From NCBI GenBank assembly GCA_900290385.1, contig OMSV01000139.1, positions 1 through 13,306 on the forward strand: a DNA stretch of 13,306 nucleotides. The letters are read 5' to 3'. The notes under the pieces were generated by a model that made no database searches, was not told the DNA's origin, and saw nothing but the letters and a program-made list of their open reading frames with translations. Below, piece by piece: positions 5,206 through 12,593 of this stretch. Source of the stretch: Syntrophobacter sp. SbD2 (GTDB lineage: Bacteria > Desulfobacterota > Syntrophobacteria > Syntrophobacterales > Syntrophobacteraceae). Positions within the stretch are counted from its first letter, which is position 1, and each line of letters opens with the position of its first letter. The translations under genes were made by a program, and so were the position numbers.

Positions 5206-6681
5206 TCATACAAGATACTTGTGACCGACCTCTTGCACAAAGCCCGCGACTGTGCCTTGCCAGCTTATACTCCCATGATCGAGCAAATAAATGCTGTCGG
5301 AATGTTTAAGCGCAAAATGCACATTTTGTTCGGCCAGCAGTATGGTCAGTCCCAGTTTGCCGTGCAGGGTTGACAGTGTTTCCGAGATGGCGTCGAGCGC
5401 CACCGGCGCCAGACCCAGAGTCGGCTCATCCAGTATGAGCAGGGAGGGCGTTTGCATCATGGCCCGTGCAATGGTCAGCATCTGCTGTTCGCCGCCCGAT
5501 AGGGTGTAGGCGGGCTGGGCAGTGCGTTCCTGTAGGATCGGAAAGAGCTCGTAGACATCATCGAGCTTGGATTGGCGCTCATGCCGGTTTAGTCTTTCGC
5601 CGCCCAGCTCCAGGTTTTCCTTGACGCTCATATAGCGAAACAGTTCCCTGGTCTCAGGGGCAAAGGCGATGCCCAGCCGGATAATTTGAGCTGTAGTCAT
5701 CTGATTGGTGGATGCGCCTCGCCATTTTACATCGCCCACATAGTTCACGAGCCCGGTGATGGCTTTCAGCAAGCTGGATTTACCGGCGCCATTCAGACCG
5801 ACCAGGGAAACAAACTCGCCGTCCCGGATACGGATTGCTACATTGCGCAGGACTTCAGCCTTGCCATATTTTATGGACTGAATGTCCAGATCCAGCAGGA
5901 AATTGCCGTTGCCAGAGCTGCCGGCCGGGGAAGACAGCGACCCTGCCTTTTCGTCCAAACTCTTTCCCAGAAAAACCCTGCGTACCTCCGCATCTGCCAT
6001 GACTTCATGCGGCTGGCCATCCGCTATCTTGTTGCCGACATAGAGTGCTATGATTCTATTCACAAAACTGTAAACGGCTTTAACGTTGTGATCGACAAGG
6101 ACTATAGCCTGGTTCTCGGTCTTTGCCGCGAGGATCAAGCCCGCAAGTTCACCCACCTCGGAAGGGGTCAAGCCTGCAAAAGGTTCATCCAACAGTAACA
6201 GTCTCGGTTCCAGGGCAAGCGCTTTGGCAATCTCCATTCTGCGCAAGTAGCCAAAAGGCAGTGATTCCGGGTATGAGTCCATTACATCTTCAAGCCCCAG
6301 CAGTTTGGCTGCCTGCAATGCCTTTACTTCGATATCTCCGGGATAATGGATATTGAATACCCGGTCCGGCAGCAGAGCCAGTTTAATGTTATCCAACACG
6401 GTTTGTCGATTCAACGGCCGGGAATGTTGAAATACGATGGCCATACCGTGTTTTATCCGCTTGTTGATGGGCCAGTTCTGGATCTCCCGGCCGTCAAAGC
6501 GGATGCTGCCGCTATTGGGTTTGTACACCCCCGTCAGCAGGCTCAGTAAAGTGGATTTGCCGGAACCGTTGGGCCCGATCAAACCGACGATCTCCCCCTC
6601 TTGCACAGCAAAATGAACATCTCTTACCGCGCGGATACCCCCAAATCTCTTGCTGAGTCCCAAAGCTTCAAGGAGCGCCAT
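5206..6681 (-). CDS. livGF: Fused LivG-LivF ATPase of a branched-chain amino acid/carboxylate-type ABC importer
   Basis: A 491-aa protein with two complete ABC ATPase domains in one frame; the two are normally encoded by separate livG and livF genes. The LivG half (about residues 1-245) has Walker A GPNGSGKST (36-44), Q-loop VFQHSRP, an unusual signature LPFGYLRRMEIA (141-152), Walker B LLLLDEP (161-167) and switch His198. A polar Ser/Gly-rich linker (about 243-260) leads to the LivF half, with Walker A GLNGAGKSS (295-303), signature LSGGEQ (394-399), Walker B LLILDEP (414-420) and the family-typical LAEQN. The ATG at 6679-6681 is preferred because it has a GAGGAA site and gives the usual MALLEALGLSKRFGG start; the open frame runs 20 codons further upstream. 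It would form the cytoplasmic motor for the LivH/LivM permeases encoded just upstream (79-bp gap to livM). Both Walker sites look functional. Confidence 0.93.
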   Translation of the reverse strand: MALLEALGLSKRFGGIRAVRDVHFAVQEGEIVGLIGPNGSGKSTLLSLLTGVYKPNSGSIRFDGREIQNWPINKRIKHGMAIVFQHSRPLNRQTVLDNIKLALLPDRVFNIHYPGDIEVKALQAAKLLGLEDVMDSYPESLPFGYLRRMEIAKALALEPRLLLLDEPFAGLTPSEVGELAGLILAAKTENQAIVLVDHNVKAVYSFVNRIIALYVGNKIADGQPHEVMADAEVRRVFLGKSLDEKAGSLSSPAGSSGNGNFLLDLDIQSIKYGKAEVLRNVAIRIRDGEFVSLVGLNGAGKSSLLKAITGLVNYVGDVKWRGASTNQMTTAQIIRLGIAFAPETRELFRYMSVKENLELGGERLNRHERQSKLDDVYELFPILQERTAQPAYTLSGGEQQMLTIARAMMQTPSLLILDEPTLGLAPVALDAISETLSTLHGKLGLTILLAEQNVHFALKHSDSIYLLDHGSISWQGTVAGFVQEVGHKYLV

Positions 6682-6760
6682 AGATGTTTCCTCAAAAAAC
6701 AGAGCCGCTGGCAGCCGCCAGGCCCGGGTACAAAAATTCACTTATGCGCCGGTGTTGGTG

Positions 6761-7681
6761 TCAGCGTCTGCGGAGCGCAATCCCGGCAATGCCGTCGGGA
6801 AAAAACAACAGGATAATCAAGGCCAAAATGGAAACAGCCACGTAATCGAGTTGTCCCAGATCTTGAAGCCACTGACAGGTTACAATGATGAACAAAGAAC
6901 CCAGGATGGGACCCAGGATAGTGCGCCGCCCCCCAATGATGGCGGCAATGATGATCTGTAGAGTCACCGAAATGGAGACGACCATGCTCACCGATGCCGT
7001 GCCCATGTAAAAAACCAGCAAAGCGCCCGACAAGCCCGAAAAAAAAGCGCTCATGCTGAAAGCCAGGATTTTATATTTTACGATGTTGAATCCCAGGCTT
7101 TCGGCCGCGACGGGGTCCTGCGCCCCGGCCTGCAAAATAAGGCCGATGGGAGACGAGGTTATGGTAAGGAAAACACCCGCGCTGACGCAAACAAGGCCCA
7201 GTGCCAGGTAATAGTTGACCATGGTGCTTGTGGAAATAATTCCGGGAAGAGTCATACCTATTTCCCCGCCCGTGTATTGGGCAAATATGGTTATGAACTC
7301 ACCCAGCACAAGCACGGATACCAGGGTGATCAAACAAAAATAGGGCCCCCGCAGCCGAAGGGCCGGAGCGACCAGCAGCAGTCCCGCCAGCACGGCCATC
7401 AAGGTCCCCAACAGCACGCAGGCGAATACCGGCAGACTGGTGTTCACATTTAGCAGGGCAGCGCCATAGGCGCCGACGCCGATAAGAAACGTGGGCCCGA
7501 AATTGAACTCGCCGGAATAGCCGAACAGAAGGTCCCAGGACATGGTGAAAACGGAAAAATAGAAGGCAATAGTTAGCACGCCGGCAATATATAAGGACAA
7601 AACCCACGGCAGGCAGACAAAAATGACCAGTAAGAGAGCGGCAAACCTGAGTAAAGTCTTTGCTGACGGGCTAATGTTCAT
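6761..7681 (-). CDS. livM: ABC importer permease, LivM family
   Basis: Integral inner-membrane permease of 306 aa, almost wholly hydrophobic, with roughly eight to ten membrane segments by eye. The LivM hallmark lies near the N-terminus: DLLFGYSGEFNFGPTFLIGV followed by GAY (about 50-72). APALRLRGPYF is further along, and GGRRTILGPILGS near the C-terminus corresponds to the cytoplasmic coupling loop of this family. It pairs with LivH to form the translocation channel. The ATG at 7679-7681 lies only 9 bp after the livH stop. A GGGAGG stretch at the end of livH could serve as ribosome site, although it is about 15 nt away, so translational coupling is likely. It ends in TGA 79 bp before the ATPase gene. 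The length is normal for the family and nothing is missing. Confidence 0.95.
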   Translation of the reverse strand: MNISPSAKTLLRFAALLLVIFVCLPWVLSLYIAGVLTIAFYFSVFTMSWDLLFGYSGEFNFGPTFLIGVGAYGAALLNVNTSLPVFACVLLGTLMAVLAGLLLVAPALRLRGPYFCLITLVSVLVLGEFITIFAQYTGGEIGMTLPGIISTSTMVNYYLALGLVCVSAGVFLTITSSPIGLILQAGAQDPVAAESLGFNIVKYKILAFSMSAFFSGLSGALLVFYMGTASVSMVVSISVTLQIIIAAIIGGRRTILGPILGSLFIIVTCQWLQDLGQLDYVAVSILALIILLFFPDGIAGIALRRR

Positions 7682-7690
7682 GGGATTCTG

Positions 7691-8569
7691 CTAGAACCTC
7701 CCAAAGAGACCTTGGGGTCTTATGAGAAGGATGAGAACGAGGACAAAAAACGCCGGCAGCGAGGTATAGGAAGGGGAGACCAAGTATGCTGTAAGCGTTC
7801 CAAGATACCCTATAACATAGGAGGCGAAAAAAGACCCGGTGATGCTGCCCAAGCCGCCCAGCACCACTATGGAGAAAGCTAAACCGGTGAGCTCCGGCGC
7901 CGCTGTTGCCGATGCCCCCAAAAAGGAGGCCAGCAGGACTCCCGAAACACCTGTCAACACTCCGTAAATCCCCCAAAGCAGCAGATGCACTCGCTTCAGT
8001 TCTATGCCCATGATGGCCAGCCCGGTATGACTCATCGAGGCCGCTAACAACACTTTGCCGGGCTTGGTTTTGTTGATGAAAAACCATAGCAATCCTATGA
8101 TGCATAACGAAAGGGCGGCCAGGATAAGCATGTTATAGGTCAGCTTGATGGCAAACAGGTGCATGTTGCCATGAGCAAAAGGCGGAATGATGACTGGCGT
8201 AGCACCAAACATATAGTCGAGGAGGCCTTGAATGATCATCGACCAGAGCAGGGTGGCCGTGAGTACGAAAACCCCTTTTTCTTCCTTTGGAATCCTTGTG
8301 GATTTATCGATAGGGTTCACTACCAGAAAAAACAGCAGATATGAAAAGAGAACGGATGCCAGAACGCCAATGCTCAATCCGGCCAGAAGGGGCAACTTGC
8401 AGTGGCTGATGAAAAACCAGGCCACAATAGCTGCCAAAACAAGATACGCTCCATGGGCCAGGTTGAGTATCCCCGCAGTGCCAAAAATCAGTGAGAAGCC
8501 CATGGCGCTCAGAGCGTAAATCGAGCCGACGATAAAGCCATTGACTAAGATCTGCAACAGGAGATGCAT
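7691..8569 (-). CDS. livH: ABC importer permease, LivH family
   Basis: Integral inner-membrane permease of 292 aa, the normal LivH length. The N-terminus carries the family pattern GFIVGSIYALSAMGFSLIFG then TAGILNLAHGAY (about 11-42). Hydrophobic segments alternate with short loops, and the C-terminal section has SIVVLGGLGSITGSFFAS (the LivH coupling-helix region) and ends in RPQGLFGRF. It forms the membrane channel with LivM. A central insertion-like loop of charged residues (NPIDKSTRIPKEEKG, about 85-99) is cytoplasmic by position and is common in this family. The ATG at 8567-8569 has only a weak AGG site; the gene is separated from livK by 135 bp that contain two strong hairpins, which may set its level below that of the binding protein. 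Confidence 0.95.
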   Translation of the reverse strand: MHLLLQILVNGFIVGSIYALSAMGFSLIFGTAGILNLAHGAYLVLAAIVAWFFISHCKLPLLAGLSIGVLASVLFSYLLFFLVVNPIDKSTRIPKEEKGVFVLTATLLWSMIIQGLLDYMFGATPVIIPPFAHGNMHLFAIKLTYNMLILAALSLCIIGLLWFFINKTKPGKVLLAASMSHTGLAIMGIELKRVHLLLWGIYGVLTGVSGVLLASFLGASATAAPELTGLAFSIVVLGGLGSITGSFFASYVIGYLGTLTAYLVSPSYTSLPAFFVLVLILLIRPQGLFGRF

Positions 8570-8612
8570 ATCAACTACCTGGACTTTCTCACTGAATGAT
8601 ACAGTACTTTAG

Positions 8613-8632
8613 TTGCGCCCGGAAAGGCGCAA
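8613..8632 (-). other. Intercistronic hairpin 2 between livK and livH
   Basis: A perfect 7-bp GC-rich stem (TTGCGCC with GGCGCAA) with a 6-nt loop, read in the direction of transcription after hairpin 1. It has no T-run, so it is more likely a processing or end-protecting element, or a partial terminator, than a full terminator. Confidence 0.5.
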
Positions 8633-8643
8633 GAGGCCGCTGT

Positions 8644-8664
8644 GGGTTGGCCGGATGCCAACCC
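8644..8664 (-). other. Intercistronic hairpin 1 between livK and livH
   Basis: A perfect 8-bp stem (GGGTTGGC with GCCAACCC) and a 5-nt loop, about 40 nt after the livK stop in the direction of transcription. In many binding-protein-dependent transport operons such structures protect the 3' end of the binding-protein message and reduce read-through into the permease genes. That role is inferred from position here. Confidence 0.55.
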
Positions 8665-8704
8665 GCCGCAAGGTGTCTTGCCTGAACAGCTCTAACACCA
8701 GGGC

Positions 8705-9952
8705 CTATTGGGCCGCACTCTTATGTTTCACGAAATCGGGAACCATCAGGGAGCCGGTCGCTGCTTGCTTGGGCCATATGGTGACCAGCTTTCCATTCTG
8801 CCATTGAGTCTCGGTGCCTAAGACAAAATCAGGTCCGTACGTGAGGCAGTGGGTAAAGGGGCTCTCTTTCCCGAGAAATACTATACGGCCTTGTACGCCT
8901 GTGTAATTCGTTTTTTCCAGGGCCTTTACCAGTTCATCGCTGTCGGTGGAACGCGCAAGCTCGATGGCATTTTTCAGGAGATACAGGGCATCGTAGGTGT
9001 TGTAGCCGCAGTATGCCGGGCTGACACCGAATCGCTTCTTGTAAACCTCTACAAACGGGAGTGTCTTGGGCGTTATCGGGGCTTCGGAAGCCTCATTTTG
9101 ACTGATGACTCCGTCTGTCGCACCGTTGGTGGCGTCCCAAAAAGCCGATGTAGAGGCTTGGGCGTTTATCCCCGCAAGCAGGACGGGGACTTGTTGCTCA
9201 TGCCATTGCACAGTCGGTTTAACTCCAAGATGCGCCCAACCTGTTACAACAATATCCGGGTGTTGTTGTTCAATCGTGCTGTAAATTGGCGTAAAATCAT
9301 TCGTGTCGGGGGCAACGCGGAGATTGCCGACGATCTCAATCCCGGCTGCCGGGAGGTATTTCATGTAGCCGGCCTCCAGGGATTGTGTCCATGCGAAATT
9401 CTCACACGCAATAAATGCCCTTTTGTATCCCAGGTTCTTGACCACGTCATCTTTTAAGAAGTCAGCCACGGATTGGGCCAGTTGATCCGAGTTCATTTGC
9501 AACTGGAAGGTGTACTTATATGCGTCGTAATTGTCATGAACCATACTGCTGATCATGGTCGCCGCTGACCCGGTAGTGATAAAAGGCATGTGCAGGCGGG
9601 ATGACCAGGGTTCAAGGGCCAGGGCCACTTCACTGATCCAAACACCCACTACGGCTACCACGTGATCGTTATTGACAGCTCGTTGAAAGGCTTCAACGGC
9701 ATCGGCCGACTTGCCGTGGTTATCATACTCGAACAGTTTGATAAGGCGGCCGTTGATGCCCCCCTTTGCATTGATCTCTTCCGCCGCGAGGCGAGCAGCG
9801 TCAAACAGGGACTTGCCGGGCGCGGGCGATGCAAAGCCAATCACGCCGATATTGATCGGCTCGGCGGCAAAAACAGGTTGAACTGCCCAGAAAGCGGCAC
9901 AGAATACGGCCGACACCACCAAAATAGAAATCCTTTTAACAGCTACTCTCAT
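8705..9952 (-). CDS. livK: Periplasmic substrate-binding protein of the Liv-type ABC importer (LivK family)
   Basis: A 415-aa type I periplasmic binding protein that captures ligand and delivers it to LivH/LivM. The N-terminus is a clear Sec signal peptide: basic MRVAVKR, hydrophobic core, then VFA-AEP with likely cleavage after residue 29. The mature part opens with INIGVIGFASPAPGKSLFDAARLAAEEINAKGGINGR, the typical first strand and helix of the family. A KRAFIACENFAWTQSLEAG segment and a GYNTYDALYLLKNAIELA segment follow at the expected places. I chose the ATG at 9950-9952 because of its AGGAGG site and the signal peptide; the frame stays open to 10039. It is the first gene of the transport cluster, with a promoter candidate about 300 nt upstream. 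The ligand cannot be read from the sequence. The linked acyl-CoA ligase hints at a carboxylate (aromatic, branched-chain or similar) rather than an amino acid. Confidence 0.93.
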   Translation of the reverse strand: MRVAVKRISILVVSAVFCAAFWAVQPVFAAEPINIGVIGFASPAPGKSLFDAARLAAEEINAKGGINGRLIKLFEYDNHGKSADAVEAFQRAVNNDHVVAVVGVWISEVALALEPWSSRLHMPFITTGSAATMISSMVHDNYDAYKYTFQLQMNSDQLAQSVADFLKDDVVKNLGYKRAFIACENFAWTQSLEAGYMKYLPAAGIEIVGNLRVAPDTNDFTPIYSTIEQQHPDIVVTGWAHLGVKPTVQWHEQQVPVLLAGINAQASTSAFWDATNGATDGVISQNEASEAPITPKTLPFVEVYKKRFGVSPAYCGYNTYDALYLLKNAIELARSTDSDELVKALEKTNYTGVQGRIVFLGKESPFTHCLTYGPDFVLGTETQWQNGKLVTIWPKQAATGSLMVPDFVKHKSAAQ

Positions 9953-10260
9953 TTTCCCTCCTTTGTGGTCTAATTTCCATCCATATGCACCGGGGAGATC
10001 ATCCTCCTCAGATGGAGTGCGGAAACGGCGGACAGTCAAGGCCCCTTTCGTATTGACCGCTCTGCACCAGTTTGCCCTTGCTGCGCTGCTCGAGCAAAAC
10101 TCGCTTGAAGAACTTACCAGCTTGGTCTTAGGGATTTCGTACAGCCGTTTTCATCGAGAAAGACTATCGAGTCTGACATCGCATTAGAAATCTACCGCGG
10201 GAGATCGAATAGCTGCGGTGAGCTTTGCATCACATGCGAAACGGAGTGGGTTATGAATCC
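9953..10260 (-). other. Long putative 5' leader of the livK operon, no gene seen
   Basis: This is the roughly 300-nt stretch between the promoter candidate and the livK start. I see no gene with a ribosome site and no riboswitch class that I recognise. A perfect 10-bp palindrome, TGCTCGAGCA, lies at 10087-10096 and could be a regulator site. The start-proximal end has the AGGAGG ribosome site of livK (about 9957-9962). A promoter nearer to livK may also exist: there is a TTGACT on the minus strand around 10033-10038, but no convincing -10 follows it. Confidence 0.4.
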
Positions 10261-10289
10261 CTTATACTAGAGCACAGAATGAAAATCAA
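10261..10289 (-). promoter_or_regulatory. Candidate sigma-70-type promoter for the livK operon
   Basis: On the minus strand TTGATT (10289-10284) and TATAAG (10266-10261) are separated by exactly 17 bp, with an A/T-rich stretch upstream (10290-10315) that could act as an UP element. Transcription would start near 10254 and run into livK. It lies between the sensor-kinase stop and livK, where the operon promoter is expected. The -10 matches the consensus at five of six positions, the -35 at four. Confidence 0.5.
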
Positions 10290-10382
10290 TTTTCTATTTG
10301 TACTAAAAACCAAGAACTCCAGGCATATTGAGGCATGATGCAATATGTGCAAGTCTCAGGTCAAGGCCGACAGAGATAAACC

Positions 10383-10456
10383 GGAGGGCAGAGGTGATGG
10401 GATCCCATCTGCAGCGCACCGAATGCATTTCCCGCAAATGTACCGGATAGCCCTCC
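10383..10456. other. Structured region downstream of the sensor kinase gene, possible terminator or operator
   Basis: GGAGGGC (10383-10389) and GCCCTCC (10450-10456) are exact inverted copies and would close a stem around a region that itself contains a perfect 14-bp palindrome, GATGGGATCCCATC (10396-10409), and a small CATTT/AAATG hairpin (10426-10440). It begins 22 bp past the kinase stop codon in the direction of transcription, so it may end that transcript, although no T-run follows. The palindrome could also be a protein-binding site upstream of the livK promoter. Confidence 0.35.
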
Positions 10457-10478
10457 ATCTCGCATTTGTGCTAGCGTA

Positions 10479-11885
10479 TTAAGAGGTAATCGGGATAAGA
10501 ACTTTGAAACTGCTCCCCCGGCCGGGGGCGCTTTCTACCTTGATAGTGCCGCCGTGCGCGGCAGCAATTGATTGGGCGATGGATAGCCCGAGGCCGGTTC
10601 CCCGTTCTGCCAGGGAGCGGGCTTCCGAAGTGCGGTAAAAGGCTTGAAAAATATGCTTCTGGTCTTCAACTGAAATCCCTTTTCCAGTATCTGAAACGAG
10701 AATGGATGCGCATCTGCTGTCGTGCTCCAGCCCAAGGGTGACACGGCCTTCAGCCCCGGTGTATTTTATGGCATTGTCAACGAGGTTGGATGTCATGCGC
10801 TCCAACCGTTCGCGGTCTCCTTGAATGCTGAGCGGTTCTATTGCACCGAGCTGAAGTTCTATGCTCCGGGAGTCTGCCAGCGGTTTTAATCGGATGTAAA
10901 CCTCTTCGAGCATCTGCCCCAGGTCTACCTCCTGCCGGTCCATTCTCAGTACGCCCGCTTCGGCGCGAGCCAAGAGCAGGAGCCCTTCCACCAGGTTAGC
11001 GGTCCTGTCGACCTCTTCCAGGGCGCTCTCAAGGGTTGCGCGGTATTCCTCCGCTGTTCTTTTCGAACGCAGAACGACCTCCAGTTCACCTTTCAAAATG
11101 GTGAGGGGAGTCTGAAGTTCATGGGAGGCATCGGCGCTGAACCGGCGGATCTGGCTGAATGCATCATCCAGACGGGTAAGCATCTGGTTCAAGGTTTTGG
11201 CCAGGTTGTCCAGTTCATCGCCTGTTCCTGTCTCCTCCACGCGCTGGCTGAGGTGTTCGGCGCTTATCCGGCGGGCAGCGGCTGTCATCCGGTCCACGGG
11301 CTTTAATGCCCGATGAGCCAGAAGCCATCCGCCGGATGCCGCCAGCAGCAGGCCCAGTGGGAGCGTCCCCGCCATTATCAAAAGAAACCGAACATAGGTT
11401 TCATCGATACTCTTCAGGGACATTCCAACCTGGATCATGTTGATCACCCGGTTGGATTCCATTACGGGCATGGTCAGCAGCCGCACCGGATACTCTCCGA
11501 GACCTTCAACTGTCTCAAAAGTAGATAGACCCCGCATTGCATTATTGAGCGCCGTGCTGCTTAGAGGCAACTTGGCTGTAGAAGGCAAAGACCGGTGTTC
11601 ATCACGGTTGCCGGATGGATCGCGCATCTGAAAATAATGATCCCATGGCGAAAAGCCGAAAAAACGGCGGAAAGCCAGATCGATTTCGGAGGGAGGAAAA
11701 GTCGCGGCCCTGCTCTGATCCCGTTCCATCAATGCCCTGGCGACACTGTCGAGCGCGTTGTCCATCTCGTGGGAGAGGCTGTAAGATAAAAGTACGAATG
11801 CCGCCCCTCCCACAATCAGCAGAGTAACGGTCAAAAGGCACGTGTACCAAATTGTGAGACGTGTGCGGATGGACTTGATATACAA
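10479..11885 (-). CDS. Sensor histidine kinase, CusS/heavy-metal-sensor-like architecture
   Basis: Inner-membrane sensor kinase of 468 aa. TM1 lies at about 12-35, a periplasmic sensor region at about 36-165 and TM2 at about 167-190. A HAMP domain (about 188-242) and the transmitter follow: H-box FSADASHELQTPLTIL with phosphoacceptor His255, N-box NLVDNAIKYT (Asn371), G1 DTGKGIS, F-box FQAFYR and G2 GTGLGLSI. The architecture and H-box wording match the CusS/IrlS type, although a metal ligand is not shown. The start is a TTG at 11883-11885, supported by GAGGAG 6 nt upstream; that ribosome site lies in the last codons of the response-regulator gene, with the regulator's stop only 3 bp before this start. 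Coupled translation with the regulator is therefore likely. Its gene follows the antiporter and regulator in one transcript, so the signal may concern ions, pH or envelope state. Confidence 0.93.
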   Translation of the reverse strand: MYIKSIRTRLTIWYTCLLTVTLLIVGGAAFVLLSYSLSHEMDNALDSVARALMERDQSRAATFPPSEIDLAFRRFFGFSPWDHYFQMRDPSGNRDEHRSLPSTAKLPLSSTALNNAMRGLSTFETVEGLGEYPVRLLTMPVMESNRVINMIQVGMSLKSIDETYVRFLLIMAGTLPLGLLLAASGGWLLAHRALKPVDRMTAAARRISAEHLSQRVEETGTGDELDNLAKTLNQMLTRLDDAFSQIRRFSADASHELQTPLTILKGELEVVLRSKRTAEEYRATLESALEEVDRTANLVEGLLLLARAEAGVLRMDRQEVDLGQMLEEVYIRLKPLADSRSIELQLGAIEPLSIQGDRERLERMTSNLVDNAIKYTGAEGRVTLGLEHDSRCASILVSDTGKGISVEDQKHIFQAFYRTSEARSLAERGTGLGLSIAQSIAAAHGGTIKVESAPGRGSSFKVLIPITS

Positions 11886-11888
11886 GGA

Positions 11889-12581
11889 TTACTCCTCTTT
11901 TAGCACATAGCCCACTCCACGAACCGTGTGAATGAGTTTATGCTCGCGATCTGAGTCGATCTTCCTGCGAAGGTAGTTCACGTACACGTCGATGATGTTG
12001 GTCATCGAGTCGAAGTTGTAGTCCCACACATGATCGACGATCATGGTCCTGGTGAGTACCCGCCCGGGATTTCGGATGAAATAATCAAGGAGAGCGTACT
12101 CCTTTGCGGTCAGGTCAATCTTCCTGGCGCCTCGCAGGACCACGCGGCGAGCGGGGTCCAGGGTGAGATCGGCAAACCGGAGCACCGGAAGTTCCGCCTC
12201 TGTTTGCCGTCTTAGAAGCGCCCGAATCCTGGCGACGAGCTCCTGGAATGCGAACGGTTTGGTCAGATAGTCGTCAGCGCCTGCATCCAGACCCAGGACC
12301 TTGTCTTCGATATTTGCTCTTACAGTGAGCAACAGCACAGGGGTTGACACTTTTGCCGTGCGCAACTGGTGCAGAAGGCTCAGGCCGTCCATTCCCGGCA
12401 GATGAATATCGAGCACGATCAGATCGTGAACCCGGTCCATGGCCATTTGAAGGCCGGTTTTCCCGTCGAAGGCCACATCGACTGCATAGCCTTCTTCCTG
12501 CAGGCCCTTCTTGATAAAGCCCGAAACCTTTTTTTCATCTTCCACAACCAGAAGCCGCATAGGTTTTTTCACACTGAACAA
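11889..12581 (-). CDS. OmpR/PhoB-family response regulator
   Basis: A two-domain transcription factor of 230 aa. The receiver domain (about 8-120) has the acidic pair in VVEDE, phosphoacceptor Asp58 in LIVLDIHLPGMDG, the conserved Thr86 and Lys108 in DYLTKPF. The winged-helix DNA-binding domain (about 132-228) shows LTAKEYALLDYFIRNPGRVLTR, the recognition-helix region with IDVYVNYLRRKID, and the closing IHTVRGVGYVL. The wording resembles CusR/PcoR-like regulators. Two ATG codons are possible (12579-12581 and 12558-12560). Neither has a good ribosome site; the first is used here, but the second gives the usual MRLLVVEDE beginning. It lies 12 bp after the antiporter stop and 3 bp before the kinase start, so the three genes probably form one operon. 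Its likely targets are its own operon and possibly transport genes. Confidence 0.94.
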   Translation of the reverse strand: MFSVKKPMRLLVVEDEKKVSGFIKKGLQEEGYAVDVAFDGKTGLQMAMDRVHDLIVLDIHLPGMDGLSLLHQLRTAKVSTPVLLLTVRANIEDKVLGLDAGADDYLTKPFAFQELVARIRALLRRQTEAELPVLRFADLTLDPARRVVLRGARKIDLTAKEYALLDYFIRNPGRVLTRTMIVDHVWDYNFDSMTNIIDVYVNYLRRKIDSDREHKLIHTVRGVGYVLKEE

Positions 12582-12593
12582 TGTTCGTTGAAA

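Noticed and set aside
5206..6681. LivG and LivF as two separate genes with a missed stop
   Set aside because: The frame is continuous through the linker, and I see no internal ribosome site with a start codon at the LivF half.
9953..10039. Longer livK product starting at 10039
   Set aside because: The extra 29 residues are not signal-like and lack a ribosome site; the internal ATG has AGGAGG and begins a clear signal peptide.
10050..10080. Sigma-54 promoter for livK (GG-N10-GC on the minus strand)
   Set aside because: Only the invariant GG and GC and a few other positions match the -24/-12 consensus, and no enhancer-binding activator is nearby.
10240..10268. Plus-strand promoter with TATACT at 10263-10268
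   Set aside because: No -35 at a proper distance and no plus-strand gene downstream; the same bases serve better as the minus-strand -10.
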